From Pseudomonadota bacterium (GTDB lineage: Bacteria; Pseudomonadota; Alphaproteobacteria; Rhizobiales; Rhizobiaceae), in the NCBI GenBank assembly GCA_023451735.1, contig JAEXYH010000083.1, positions 124,001-188,000 of the forward strand: a stretch of DNA of 64,000 bases, in the 5' to 3' direction. Position 1 is the first letter of the stretch; each line of letters starts with the position of its first letter. Below the pieces are notes generated by a model. It was not told where the DNA came from. It saw nothing but the letters and a program-made list of their open reading frames with translations, and made no database searches. The translations under genes were made by a program, and so were the position numbers. This document shows positions 53,954 to 63,603 of the stretch, one piece after another.

Positions 53954-54313
53954 GTGCAGGATCTTCTAACGGCGATGGATCGCGCCGAGGTGACAGTGCC
54001 GATGATCGCCGAAAAAGCCGGCGTGACCCCGTCAACCATTTACCGCCGTTGGGGCGACCTTGCTGATCTTCTGGCCGACGTCGCAGTCGCGCGCATGCGA
54101 TCGCAGCCGGCCTTGCTACCTCGTGGTCGGCCGAGCATGGCGGCTTTAGATCGGGCGTTCGTCTCACGCATACGAGAGCGCAACCGGTCCGTGGCCCTCC
54201 GGCGCAGTTGGTCCCGATCATTTATAGCCCGTGGCGTTTATGGCGCTGATTTCGCTCTCGAAATCTCCGCTTCAAAGACAGGGCCGACGGTTCGATTCTT
54301 TCCGAGACTATGA
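53954..54313 (+). pseudogene. truncated TetR-type regulator fragment
   Basis: A clear helix-turn-helix (MIAEKAGVTPSTIYRRWGDL, then ADLLADVAVARM) appears near the start of this frame. The usual N-terminal helix and the whole ligand domain are missing: after about residue 60 the sequence has no TetR character. No good ribosome-binding site is present. I read it as an internal fragment of a regulator gene, lying in a stretch (53.8-55.0 kb) of gene remains. Confidence 0.45.
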
Positions 54314-54502
54314 CGCTGCGAAATAGATGCTAGCCGTTACCCTGAACTGATGGTTGATTGTCGAATGACAGCTTCGATGCTTTATGCGATGGATTTGGCA
54401 TCATTCCTGAAGCTTGCGACGCCGCATGAGTTGAGGGCAAAATTCTTCGCACGCTTCGGAAATTATGCGACCAAACCAAATTTTTGAGCGGTATCGACTT
54501 TC

Positions 54503-54977
54503 ATGGCCGAAATCCCAATTCGTAGCTTCGGCGTATCCGTTGTCCTTCTCCGCAACGTCGGACCTGAAACCGAAGTCTTGTTGCTACGCCGGAATCAGAC
54601 CCTCGTGGGCGAGTGGTGTCAAATTGCCGGGGGCATTGAGGATGGCGAGAAGGCGTGGGAAACAGCGCTTCGTCAGGTGAAAGGAAACGGGCTTAAACTG
54701 CGACCGCCTTTATTCAGCGGACATATGCGAACAGTTCTATGAGGCCGATCGTGACGCCATCAGCATATCTCCCGTGTTCGTTGGCTTTGTAAAGACCGAG
54801 ACGGCGGTTACAATCAATCACGAGCATAGCGAGTTCCGGTGGGTCTCATTTGCGTCAGCTTTGATGTTGGTGCCGTTTGCAGGGCAACGCCACGTTTTAA
54901 GGCACGTAGAGGCCGAGTTTGTTCAGCGGCAATCCCTCCAGCATCTCCTTATCCAGCAGATTTCGCAGAAATCCTGA
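54503..54977 (+). pseudogene. frameshifted NUDIX hydrolase
   Basis: The first frame (54503-54742) reads SFGVSVVLLRN and LLLRRNQTLVGEWCQIAGGIEDGEKAWETAL. It passes into the second frame at about 54715 (ADICEQFYEADRDAIS), which continues FVGFVKTETAVTINHEHSEFRWVSFASAL and QRHVLRHVEAEFVQRQ to 54977. The NUDIX box, expected as REVKEE, reads RQVKGN, so the catalytic Glu residues are also lost. One frameshift and a dead active site make this a pseudogene. The ancestor was a normal NTP or nucleoside-diphosphate hydrolase of about 155 residues. Confidence 0.78.
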
Positions 54978-55049
54978 TTTTGCGGAATCGCAGAAGTCCG
55001 GGCAGCATATTGATCAAATGCCGGGATGTCTGCGACAAGGGGATAGTGT

Positions 55050-55994
55050 GTGTTGAGATTTTGCGTTTGGGTGGTGGGTATCATGACGGTCGTTCTGGGT
55101 GACTCGGACATTGCAGTTGCATGGACGGAGCGCGAGGTCGTAGTAGGGAAACTCCACGGCACACTGACGTTACCGGAAGGCGTCGAACAGGTTCGAGCTG
55201 CTCTTATTCTTCCTGGTTCCGGCCCCGTCGATCGGAACGGCAATCTTCCGAACGCGAGAAATGAGAGCCTGAAGCTGGTCGCGCGCGCGTTAGCCGAGCG
55301 GCATATCGCTACATTACGAATCGACAAGCGAGGCATTGGAGAGAGCCAAGCTGCCGCTTTCCGAGAAGATGAGCTACGCTTTGACACATATGTCGATGAT
55401 GCGATCAGCTGGCTCAAGCTGCTACAGGATGAGCCCAGAGTTGGTGCGATCTATCTGATCGGCCACAGCGAGGGAGCTTTGGTTGCGACTCTCGTGGCCC
55501 AAGAGGCAAACATTGCGGGTGTCGTCCTGGTGGCGGGAGCCGGTGAACCAGCGGGAAACCTTATAAGGCGTCAGCTTGCGGCAAATGGACTGCATACCTC
55601 TCTGAAGAACCGGTCCGACGAAATCTTGGCATCACTGGAACGCGGTCAGCATGTCGCTGACGTTCCACCCGAGCTTGCAGCGCTCTATCGTCCAAGCGCC
55701 CAAAACTATCTAATCTCATGGCTTCCGCTCGATCCTGTCAGAGAACTGGCAAAGCTCTCGTGCGCCATTCTCATCGTGCAGGGGACGTCCGACCTTCAGA
55801 TTTCCATGGATGATGCGAAACGTCTAGCAGCGGCTTCACCGGCTACAAGGCTTATCGCGGTGGAAGGAATGAACCACGTCATGAAGCCCTCTCGGCCAGA
55901 GCGAAAAGAAAACCTTCTCTCGTATAACAATCCAAATCTACCGCTTGCAGATTCACTTGTGCCAGCCATCGCCGATTTCATCGGCGGTCCCTAA
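55050..55994 (+). CDS. secreted or membrane-anchored alpha/beta hydrolase
   Basis: Serine hydrolase with an alpha/beta fold, 314 residues. A hydrophobic N-terminus (about 5-24) suggests export. LILPGSGPVDRNGN is the oxyanion loop, GHSEGAL (about 138) holds the nucleophile Ser, and the acid and base fit VQGTSDLQI and GMNHVMKP. The layout is typical of dipeptidyl-peptidase/DLH-like hydrolases with a GxSxG elbow. GTG 55050 follows AAGGGGATA; TTG at the second codon is an alternative. It is a lone gene without partners; substrate unknown. Confidence 0.8.
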   Translation: MLRFCVWVVGIMTVVLGDSDIAVAWTEREVVVGKLHGTLTLPEGVEQVRAALILPGSGPVDRNGNLPNARNESLKLVARALAERHIATLRIDKRGIGESQAAAFREDELRFDTYVDDAISWLKLLQDEPRVGAIYLIGHSEGALVATLVAQEANIAGVVLVAGAGEPAGNLIRRQLAANGLHTSLKNRSDEILASLERGQHVADVPPELAALYRPSAQNYLISWLPLDPVRELAKLSCAILIVQGTSDLQISMDDAKRLAAASPATRLIAVEGMNHVMKPSRPERKENLLSYNNPNLPLADSLVPAIADFIGGP

Positions 55995-56230
55995 CCTTCT
56001 TGTCGCGCAACACCTGAATTTGCAGCTTTGCAGCAGTCAGGACGACATATCGGTCAAATGTCGGGACCTTCGCAACAGAGCCAGTTTTTTCGGAAGCGGT
56101 GCCGGCGCAATCACACTCCCGTTTCAAAAGGCCGTCCGTCAAACCATCCCTATCTAGACGATTTCAGATTGCAGGACTTCCTGGAGACGCAGCAAGCACT
56201 ACCTCAAGAGCTTAGCTGTGGAGAGACTTC

Positions 56231-56698
56231 TTGCTAGAAAATCAGTCAGCGAAACAATCGAAGTGGCGTTCCTTTATCGCGGACACTTTAGCCTTGATCA
56301 CGTTCTTTACTGTGACGGGCGTAGTCAATGAACGGTTCGTGGCCGGGATGGCGTGGGATCAGATCGTCGATGCCCGACTACTAGGTGCGATCCTGATGGT
56401 TCCATCCGGCAGACCATACGGTTTATGGCGTGACTGGTTCATTCGCCATGCGACCCAAAGCCGAACCTCTCAAATTCTTTGGGACACATCCGCTCTCGTG
56501 AGCTTCCAAGTTCCTATATACGCTGCAATCCTCGCCGTATCCGGAGCGGACCTTGATGAAGTCCTACGCGGCTCGCTCGGTGTGATTGTCATCATGCTTG
56601 TCCTTGGAAGACCTTACGGGGCCTACCTCGGTTTCATACGCCGCCGTTTTGGCTGTTGCTCAGCCTCGCAGAAAACGATGTCTCTCAACGTGGATTAA
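56231..56698 (+). CDS. alaE: L-alanine exporter AlaE homologue
   Basis: A small membrane protein of 155 residues with four predicted helices, matching AlaE, the inducible L-alanine exporter known from E. coli. Recognised blocks are FIADTLALITFFTVTGVVNE, GRPYGLWRDWFIR, SFQVPIYAAILAVSGAD and GRPYGAYLGFIRRRF. TTG 56231 is used as start, with GGAGAG 6 nt upstream. It probably exports alanine to avoid build-up. It is flanked by unrelated genes. Confidence 0.82.
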   Translation: MLENQSAKQSKWRSFIADTLALITFFTVTGVVNERFVAGMAWDQIVDARLLGAILMVPSGRPYGLWRDWFIRHATQSRTSQILWDTSALVSFQVPIYAAILAVSGADLDEVLRGSLGVIVIMLVLGRPYGAYLGFIRRRFGCCSASQKTMSLNVD

Positions 56699-56791
56699 TT
56701 GGTGCTGGCCTTTCAATGACGATCGCGCGCATGGCGGGTTGACAATCCTCTTGATCTGCATGTTCGGACAAGTGTTCGATGATGGTGCCGC

Positions 56792-57826
56792 CTAGGCCGC
56801 CGTCCGCACTGTTCGTACAAAACGGGCGATCTCGTCGCTCAAATCCTCATCTTCCGGTGTTCCCCCACCAAAACCGCCATGCGGCATCGCCTCGAACACA
56901 TGTAGTTCGGCTGGCACGCCGACGCGGCGGAGCGCACGGTGCATGCGCACCGTGTTGGAAAGGAACAGGTCGCGTGTTCCCGACTGGAGGAACGCGGCCG
57001 GGAAGCCGCGCAGATCACCGAACAAGGGCGACACGCCAGGATCGTCGAGCGCGACGCCATTCGCGTACAGCAAGTTGTTAGACATCAACGAGCCGGGCAG
57101 CACAACGTCGACCAACCTGTTGACTGCAAAGCTGTCGCCGCTTTCGGTAAGATCGATCTGCGGCGACAGGAGAACGAGCCCGCCTGGCATCGGAAGGCCC
57201 TCGTTGCGTGCGCGCTGTAGCATCGCGACGGCGAGGTTGCCGCCGGCCGACCGGCCGTTGACAACGATGTGCGCCGGCGCATGCCGGTCCAGCACGTAGC
57301 GATAGATTGCAATGCAATCGTCAAGCGCGGCAGGATAAGGATGTTCGGGAGATGTCCGGTAGTCGATGCCGTAACTGAGCACGCCGTGCTGGTCGGCCTG
57401 CATCTGTGCACCGACGATGCACGCTGTTCCACCGCCAAAAACCAGCGCGCCGCCGTGCAGATCGATCACGGCGCGCTGCGCCATGAATGGTTCGGCGGGC
57501 GTGGCGACATGGACGGTGGCGGTGCCGGTCTGGATTGTCGCGACGGTGGCGCGAACCCTGCCGGCAAGCGTCGTCACAGCGGCGGAATATTGCGCATCCG
57601 CCGCCGCCTTCATGCGCGTCCAGGCCTCTAAGTCGTTTGGTTCGGGCATGACGTAGGCAGCATTTCGGACGCTGCCGTCGTCCTCCACAAGCCGGTCGAG
57701 TGCGGCACGAGCCTCGGCGCTGATCGAGGCGGGGAGCGGGACAACGCGAGCTGGCACTGCGACGCCACGGGCTGTGGCCTGTTCTTGATTGGCTTGGTCT
57801 GCAGTGCGAGACACGTCGCCGCTCAT
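56792..57826 (-). CDS. HSL-type (family IV) esterase
   Basis: An alpha/beta hydrolase of 344 residues in the hormone-sensitive-lipase group. The oxyanion motif is DLHGGALVFG (an HGGG variant), the nucleophile elbow is NGRSAGGNLA, and the acid/base are in SGTRDLF and MPHGGFG. It hydrolyses short acyl esters in the cytoplasm. ATG 57826 overlaps the stop of the upstream hydrolase gene (ATGA). It is the last gene of the AraC-SRPBCC-hydrolase-esterase operon reading leftwards from 60336. Confidence 0.88.
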   Translation of the reverse strand: MSGDVSRTADQANQEQATARGVAVPARVVPLPASISAEARAALDRLVEDDGSVRNAAYVMPEPNDLEAWTRMKAAADAQYSAAVTTLAGRVRATVATIQTGTATVHVATPAEPFMAQRAVIDLHGGALVFGGGTACIVGAQMQADQHGVLSYGIDYRTSPEHPYPAALDDCIAIYRYVLDRHAPAHIVVNGRSAGGNLAVAMLQRARNEGLPMPGGLVLLSPQIDLTESGDSFAVNRLVDVVLPGSLMSNNLLYANGVALDDPGVSPLFGDLRGFPAAFLQSGTRDLFLSNTVRMHRALRRVGVPAELHVFEAMPHGGFGGGTPEDEDLSDEIARFVRTVRTAA

Positions 57827-58812
57827 GTCATCGGCCCAGAACTGGCCGCCGATTTTGGCGAAGCTTCGCGAGCGCGCAGATGCGTATCATACAATTCCGT
57901 CAGATGTCTGACCGCCTGATCGACAAAGGCGGGCACATCATACATGTCGTAGTGATCCGCGCCATCGATCACGACAAAGTCACGGCGATTGCGCGCTCGC
58001 TCCCATAGCGACTTGCCAGCCTCGTACGAAAAGGTCGTGCCCAGCTTGCCGCCGACAATTACTTGCAGCGGCTGTACCAGCAATTCGCTGACAAGATGGA
58101 AGGCGTCGAACCCCAGCAACAGAGCATCCCCCACAAAAAGTCGCTGATTGGTGCGGTTTCCATGGTGCCCGCGCGGCGTGGCATAGTAGTTGATTGCGTT
58201 AAGGAGGCTTGGGTCCGTAACCCCGGCGTCCTCGGATTCCTTCGCAGTCGGCAACCATTCGATACGCCGCTTCTCAGCACCGCGCGCTTCAAGCGTTCGC
58301 TGTTTTCCGATCGCAACCAGCGTCTCCTCGACCGCTCTGGCCTGCGGCGCCATTCGTCGGAACGCTGCGCCAATGTCGTTGGCCACAACTGTACCAACCG
58401 CTTTGAAACGACGCTCGATCAACGCCGCGGCGACCGCATAGCCGCCGCCAGCGCAAATTCCGAGCAGGCCGATTGCTTCGTCATCGACGTAAGACAACGT
58501 CACGAGAAAATCGATGGCACTGCGAATATCCTCAATCCGCGCGGCGGGGCTTTCGAGGTCACGCGGCAGACCCGCGCTTTCCCCTTGAAAGGAGGGATCG
58601 AAAACGAGGGTCAGATACCCCGCCGCCGCCAGCTTCTCGGCGTAAGTCCCGCCTGCCTGTTCCTTTACACTGCTGCCGGGACCGACGACGACAATGGCCG
58701 GATAGCGCTCTTTCTCATCGAAACCTGCAGGATATCGGAGATGACCTACGATTTTTCTTCCGTCGCTCTGAAATGTCACGGTATTCCGATTAATCGCCAA
58801 CATCGCCTCCAT
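57823..58812 (-). CDS. dienelactone-hydrolase-like alpha/beta hydrolase
   Basis: Hydrolase of 329 residues whose nucleophile elbow is GICAGGGY, placing Cys where serine hydrolases have Ser, as in dienelactone hydrolase. VVVGPGSSVKEQ precedes it as oxyanion loop, and VIDGADHYDMYD near the C-terminus gives the His and an Asp. It resembles the YcjY-type hydrolases. ATG 58812 or ATG 58803 may be the start. It overlaps the esterase gene by 4 nt and follows the SRPBCC gene by 56 nt, so it belongs to the same operon. Confidence 0.82.
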   Translation of the reverse strand: MEAMLAINRNTVTFQSDGRKIVGHLRYPAGFDEKERYPAIVVVGPGSSVKEQAGGTYAEKLAAAGYLTLVFDPSFQGESAGLPRDLESPAARIEDIRSAIDFLVTLSYVDDEAIGLLGICAGGGYAVAAALIERRFKAVGTVVANDIGAAFRRMAPQARAVEETLVAIGKQRTLEARGAEKRRIEWLPTAKESEDAGVTDPSLLNAINYYATPRGHHGNRTNQRLFVGDALLLGFDAFHLVSELLVQPLQVIVGGKLGTTFSYEAGKSLWERARNRRDFVVIDGADHYDMYDVPAFVDQAVRHLTELYDTHLRAREASPKSAASSGPMT

Positions 58813-58868
58813 TTCTCAGTATCAGTATGCATCGCATCTGGGGTTGCGAAAAAGGCGCCTCGAAGGGG

Positions 58869-59378
58869 CTAGCCCAATTTCCGGATTTCCAAATCGGATT
58901 TGAGGATTGTGACGGCCGTCTCAAGCCGATCTCGATAGACCGGTACGAGCTCGTCAACCAAGATCGGTAGCACATCGTCATTCTTTGGGATGAGGATATA
59001 GTTCCACTCGAGGCTCGTCGTACCGTTCCCATGATCGACGAAGTTCCAGTTCCCGTCGATCCGCTGTATCAATCCAGCCAAGCCCTCGTTGCTGAAATCT
59101 TCGCACTTGTAGCTGAACGACTTGTCCTGCTCCACGGTAAGCAGTGTTTCATGCATTGTGGTGTCATCATCGAAGGTGCAAATCCTCTGTTGACCCGGCG
59201 TTCCCCAATCGGATGTGATCGTTGTGGCAACGACGCCTGGCGCCTCGCCCTGTCGTGGGAATATATGCGGGATGCTGACGGGGACAATATAGTTGAACAC
59301 CTCGGTGATCGGACGGTTGATCGTACGGGTTACCTTGGCGACAGTGGCGTTTGCTGGAAAGGCTTTAGGAAAGGTCAT
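58869..59378 (-). CDS. SRPBCC/START-fold protein
   Basis: A 169-residue helix-grip protein of the SRPBCC superfamily (KVTRTINRPITEVFNYIVPV at the N-terminus; NWNFVDHGNGTTSLEW in the middle), which forms a hydrophobic ligand cavity. The role may be binding a hydrophobic substrate or a cyclase/hydrolase function. ATG 59378 has AGGAGA 7 nt upstream; the longer frame to 59435 is unsupported. It is the first structural gene after the AraC regulator. Confidence 0.82.
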   Translation of the reverse strand: MTFPKAFPANATVAKVTRTINRPITEVFNYIVPVSIPHIFPRQGEAPGVVATTITSDWGTPGQQRICTFDDDTTMHETLLTVEQDKSFSYKCEDFSNEGLAGLIQRIDGNWNFVDHGNGTTSLEWNYILIPKNDDVLPILVDELVPVYRDRLETAVTILKSDLEIRKLG

Positions 59379-59481
59379 CACATATCTCCTGAATCTATCG
59401 GGCAAGGACGACTGTGAGGGAGATCTACCCACCATGCGCTCGCGTGAGCGCGATTGTCGCTCGTGATATTGCGCGGAATGG

Positions 59482-60336
59482 TCAGCGTATCCGATATTCA
59501 GATGGAGAGATCCCTATCGCCCGTCTGAAAGCAATGGCGAAATGCGAAGGATTTGAGTAGCCGCAATCAAAGGCGACGCTAGTGACGCCGTGATCTGCCT
59601 GCCTAAGTAGAGTACAGGCCAATTCCATTCGTAGTGTCGTCAACCTCTGAAATGGCGTTTCCCCCCAAAGGCTCTTGCAACGCCGCAGTAGCTGAAAGGG
59701 GCTGCAACCCGCAACCTCCGCCATGTCAGCAAGGGTGATGTTCCGGGCCAAATTGGCGCGCATATATTCCTCAACGCGATGCAGGCGGATGGCGTCGTTG
59801 GTTTTGGGTTCTGAGCCAGGTGGCGACCGTGTCAGGAGGTGACGCGCCAACAGATGGCCTGCGCTCTCGGCATACAGGTCTGACACGCCTGCGCATGCGG
59901 CCTCTACCAGTGAGCGCATTATTTGCGAAACCAGAGGATCCGGAGAGGATATGATCGCTGCTTGTGACGGTAATCGTTCGTCACGCAATTCTTCGATGGC
60001 TGTTTCCATCGTTGTGATGGGGAGATGCAACTGCAGCGTCTCATGTTCGACATCACCATTCCAGCGCAGTTCGCAGGAGTCGCCCGGCTCGACAGTCGAT
60101 ATATGGCCAACAACATGCCCAGCGGATTTCCAGCGGCCGCCGATACGGCGTTCGAAAAGGGTCGCGCCTCCGGTCACCAGAGCCAGAAGATGGTCGATAA
60201 AAGGGAGCGTTTCAGCATCGCTCATATGAGCATCGTGGCGGTATCGGCGCAAATGTAGGGATGTCCATGCGCAATCCGCAGTCGTCCACCACGCATTGTC
60301 AGAGAAGTAACGACCGCAAGAAGATGACAAGATCAT
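59482..60336 (-). CDS. AraC-family transcriptional regulator
   Basis: A regulator of up to 284 residues. The C-terminal 100 residues carry two helix-turn-helix units: NITLADMAEVAGCSPFQLLRR, and VTSVAFDCGYSNPSHFAIAFRR with the typical GYSNPSHFxxAFRR consensus, ending IGISPSEYR. The N-terminal domain is a cupin-like effector domain. ATG 60336 is the outermost start; ATG 60225 (MSDAETLPF) gives a protein beginning closer to the domain and may be right. It probably activates the three downstream genes to 56792, 103 nt away on the same strand. Confidence 0.88.
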   Translation of the reverse strand: MILSSSCGRYFSDNAWWTTADCAWTSLHLRRYRHDAHMSDAETLPFIDHLLALVTGGATLFERRIGGRWKSAGHVVGHISTVEPGDSCELRWNGDVEHETLQLHLPITTMETAIEELRDERLPSQAAIISSPDPLVSQIMRSLVEAACAGVSDLYAESAGHLLARHLLTRSPPGSEPKTNDAIRLHRVEEYMRANLARNITLADMAEVAGCSPFQLLRRCKSLWGETPFQRLTTLRMELACTLLRQADHGVTSVAFDCGYSNPSHFAIAFRRAIGISPSEYRIR

Positions 60337-60572
60337 CGTGTTGTCTTACCCTATCTGGTCTCTGCCATGGTCATCTGGCTCTAATTTGAAAATCGATTCT
60401 GCGCATTCGAGCAGTGCGAGATCATACCTAATTACCAGTAGGGTGCACCATTTACAATTTTACGGAAAATTTAGGTTAATTGGTAGTTTCCATACTAGGT
60501 CGTTCCATCGCAACCGCAGATGGGTAAGTTAACTGGCATCAGCTTTGCCATCAAACTTCCGGAACGCTGCCT

Positions 60573-61786
60573 ATGACCATGCTTGCCAACACGAACAACG
60601 CGCATGCGGGCAATTTTTCCGCGCTATCGCATACGAGCGTCGTGGCAACGGGCACTCGAATGGTAGGTCCCGACATCCTGCGCTCACTGGCGATCTTTTT
60701 GGTGATGCTCGTCCATCTTCCGTTAAATGCGACCCCAAGCCTCTTGGTGACCGTGCGCGAATATGGCTGGCTCGGTGTCGATATCTTCTTTGTGCTCAGT
60801 GGCTATCTGATCGGCACGCAGCTCTTCAAGGAAGTGACGCGCACGGGAGCCGTCGATTTCAAGTCGTTTTATCTGCGACGTGCCTTCCGCATCTTCCCGC
60901 CTTTCTTCGTGGTCCTTGGCCTCTACGCCCTAGTCCCTGTGCTTCGCGACAATCCGGCGATGCAGCCTCTGTGGAAATTTGCGACTTTCACCATCAATCT
61001 CGGGTTCGATCCGAGGGAGGGCAATGCATTTCTTAGGCGTGGACGCTCGCCGTCGAAGAGCAGTTCTATCTTGTCTTGCCTGTGCTGGTTCTCTTCTTGT
61101 ACAGGCGCATTGGCACAGGATGGGTGCTTGCCCTCGCAGGGCTGCTGATGCTCGCCGGTATCGCGCTGCGCTACGCGATCTGGGATACCCAGGTCGGCAC
61201 CCTCGTCGCAGAAGGCCAGTTCCGCCCCGCCTTTGCGACATACCTCCGAGATGTTTACTACCCAACATATACCCGTCTCGACGGCCTGCTGTTCGGCGTG
61301 GTGCTGGCAGCCACCCGCTTTTTCAAACCCTAGCTTTGCAGGCAATATCTGTCGCCGAAGGTCACGATACCCTCAGCTCTGATCTTTGTAATCGCGGCGT
61401 TCATCTGCTTCGTTGATCGGGGACCACTCGCAGGACAAAGCATTTTTCCGGTGTTCCAGGCGCAGCTTGGCGCAGTCGCGGGCTTTCCGCTGATCTCGAT
61501 CGGCATCGCACTACTGCTCTGCGCCGTGCTCGATCTTGAGCGCATTCTCAGCCGCTGGCCCGTGCCGGGTGCAGCTCTCATAACCACGCTGTCTTACAGC
61601 CTCTACCTCACGCACAAATCCGTGTTTCATGCCCTGCGCCTGGTCGCCGGAGAAGAAAACCTGCAAGGCAGCTTCGGATTTGTTGTCTATCTGATCGCAA
61701 GCTTTGCTGTCGCTGCCGCACTTTGGTTCTGCGTCGAGAAGACGTTTCTAACACTGCGTGACCGACTCTTGATGCGCCCCGAATAA
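60573..61786 (+). pseudogene. acyltransferase-3 family gene broken by frameshift and nonsense codon
   Basis: Membrane acyltransferase (OafA/NodX type) that would O-acylate a surface sugar. The N-terminal part is normal: GPDILRSLAIFLVMLVHLPL, GWLGVDIFFVLSGYLIG and RRAFRIFPPFF. Near 61030 the match jumps frame to AWTLAVEEQFYLVLPVLVLF, and continues to a TAG at 61331-61333 (after RFFKP). It then resumes in that same frame (IFVIAAFICFVDRGPLAG, LSYSLYLTHKSVFH) to the stop at 61786. So there is one frameshift and one internal stop. The remains span about 400 codons, the family's full length. Confidence 0.8.
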
Positions 61787-61819
61787 TAAGACGCTCCACT
61801 ATATCACAGTTGCTCCCTC

Positions 61820-62414
61820 TTAATTGGGTCGTTCAGGCACCTTGGCGCTGGCTTTAAGGCGTTTCATCGATGATCTGGCCTTATGACCGAGAAGTTGGTC
61901 CCTCCAGCTGTACGATGTCGGCCTCGAGACGCCCAGCCGGTCAGCTACCTGTTGAGCGGTTTCATCTCCACTGCATAGTCCGATACCCCCCGCTTGCCGG
62001 ACCTCCTCGCAATATCCAGGATGCCACGATCGACCAACCATCGATGTCCGCGCCTCCGGAAACGCCTCACGAACCCATGCGGTTAGAGTTCTCGACCGGG
62101 ATAGCCGAGCGCCCTCATCGTCGCAGAGATGCAACGATTGTGGGTGCGAAAGTGCTCAAGTGCCGCCTGCCTCTGAGCCTCCGAATATTTTGGCGCTCGC
62201 GCTACCGGCTGACTACGCAGGTCGAGATGCTGGACGTACTCGCGGTACCAGCCCCTCAGCGCATTCTTGGTGGAATATCCCAGCTGGCGAATGGTTGCGT
62301 TAGGCCGCTTGCCAAGCCGGACATAGAGCTCAACCGCTCGAAGTCTGTCTGCGTAGGAATACATGAACTACCTCCTTGGTGGTCCAAGTTTTCGTCCGCA
62401 CCCCCATCGGCTCA
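61820..62414 (-). mobile_element. IS3-family insertion sequence remnant (orfA only, frameshifted)
   Basis: The minus strand encodes MYSYADRLRAVELYVRLGKR and TIRQLGYSTKNALRGW, the helix-turn-helix start of an IS150-like orfA (62364 to about 62090). After a frameshift it continues TLTAWVREAFPEA, AQQVADRLGVSRPTSYSW, QLLGHKA and KASAKVPER to a stop at 61820. The transposase orfB is absent. The left end probably lies at about 62414, where the strand reads TGAGCCGATGGGGGTGCGGA ahead of the coding sequence. The right end is lost next to the broken acyltransferase gene. It cannot move by itself. Confidence 0.78.
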
Positions 62415-62583
62415 GTTCCGCGTGAAAAAAACAACATGCAGTCCTCAAAAGTGGTGACCTCAGCGAAGATATGCAGGTCCTGACAAAGCCATTTCAAATG
62501 GACACGATCGCAGAAAAGGTTCGTCCGATGCTCGCCTAAAAAGGACGCTAGTGACTTTTTAATCGGCAAGTACTTCCTCAGTC
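62415..62583. other. sequence between IS remnant and DUF3253 gene
   Basis: A minus-strand frame (62330-62647) runs through the IS boundary and overlaps the DUF3253 gene. It has no recognisable domain and may contain the end of a gene cut by the insertion. No call is made. Confidence 0.35.
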
Positions 62584-62835
62584 CTACTTGTACGGGGCGC
62601 GTATACGATAAGGACCTGATCGTTCGGTCATCAAAGAGGACTTCCATGTCAGAACGATCTCTCCTCGCTCCACAAGGGCATCAACGGCGTCGTGAACAAA
62701 AGGCATGAATTTACGCCAGTCGAGCGGAGTGTTGTTATCCTTTGCGAGGCTGCGTGCGACTTCGCTCGGACAGGTCGTGCCCGTCGGTCGACTTGCGACA
62801 AAGCCCAGAATCGCTGACACTGCTTGCTCTCTCAT
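62584..62835 (-). CDS. DUF3253 domain protein
   Basis: A small protein of 83 residues. The pattern CPSEVARSLAKD, WRKFMPFVHDAVDALVERGEI and GPYRIR is that of DUF3253, a winged-helix-like family of unknown function. The full domain is present, so the gene looks intact. It is not clearly linked to its neighbours: the DUF1543 gene is 118 nt upstream on the same strand, and the IS remnant lies downstream. Confidence 0.78.
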   Translation of the reverse strand: MREQAVSAILGFVASRPTGTTCPSEVARSLAKDNNTPLDWRKFMPFVHDAVDALVERGEIVLTWKSSLMTERSGPYRIRAPYK

Positions 62836-62953
62836 GGTTCTGCTCTACTCTGGGGTGCGGCCAACGGTTATCCGGCATGTCGTATAAGTGTGGGTCACGC
62901 TGCCCGCGGCGACTAACGGGTCCGGCAATGATCCTGCGGCGGAAATCGACAGG

Positions 62954-63460
62954 CTAGGCAAGCCTGAGATATTTGCAGACGAATTCGAACGGCCGTTCCT
63001 CAAGAGCTTTTGTCAACCGGATCGAGTATCCATAGTGCTTTGCTTGTGCGCTGACGTCGATCGCCTTTTCCACCTCGAAGACGTTGTCCTTATGGGGCAA
63101 CGTCCAATGCCGGACTTGCGACAATGCCTTCTTGGTGGCGGCTCGCGCGTCGGAAGCGATGAGAAGGACGTTCTTGTGAATCTCGCCGAACTCGTTGGCG
63201 TCATATCCTCCGAGATTGAGGAAGAATAACTTTTCCTCGGTCTCTGAGGGTGAGGCTGTCACCAGATCAATGTCAAATCCATCCGCCTGGGTGATCTCGC
63301 CCCAGCAATCGAGGTGAAGACTTTTCGGATCGCCCCACCATTGCTTCCGCAGGTCGTCATAGCAGGCTTCCGCGTTCTCTCCGATCGAAAACCGGATGTC
63401 ATGCAACTCGATGTTCGATCCACCGCAATCGCCGCCAATGTAGAACATGAAAAGTTTCAT
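62954..63460 (-). CDS. DUF1543 domain protein
   Basis: A 168-residue protein starting MKLFMFYIGGDCGGSNIELHD, the signature start of DUF1543. The family duplicates a short alpha/beta unit; here a second unit begins KLFFLNLGGYDANEFGEIHKN near residue 80. Function unknown; it is a soluble cytoplasmic protein. ATG 63460 was preferred to the frame start at 63487 because the conserved domain begins at this Met. Confidence 0.82.
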   Translation of the reverse strand: MKLFMFYIGGDCGGSNIELHDIRFSIGENAEACYDDLRKQWWGDPKSLHLDCWGEITQADGFDIDLVTASPSETEEKLFFLNLGGYDANEFGEIHKNVLLIASDARAATKKALSQVRHWTLPHKDNVFEVEKAIDVSAQAKHYGYSIRLTKALEERPFEFVCKYLRLA

Positions 63461-63603
63461 ACGCTTGCCTTCTATTCCTGCGTCCAAGGCGTAAATGGCT
63501 TTTTAGCGCCTGTCGTCAATGAAAGACCAGCCAAGGCTGGAACAGGCGATCGATGTAATCGTTTGATCGCTGCGCAGTGCGTCCCGCGCTGCTGGAGTCC
63601 CAA

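Noticed and set aside
21900..54300. tRNA T-arm-like words (GGTTCGAATCC and variants) at about 21907, 31810, 44495, 50807 and 54289, which could mark att sites or tRNA scraps
   Set aside because: The flanking bases do not form the 5-bp T-stem in any of them, and the word is frequent enough to occur by chance.
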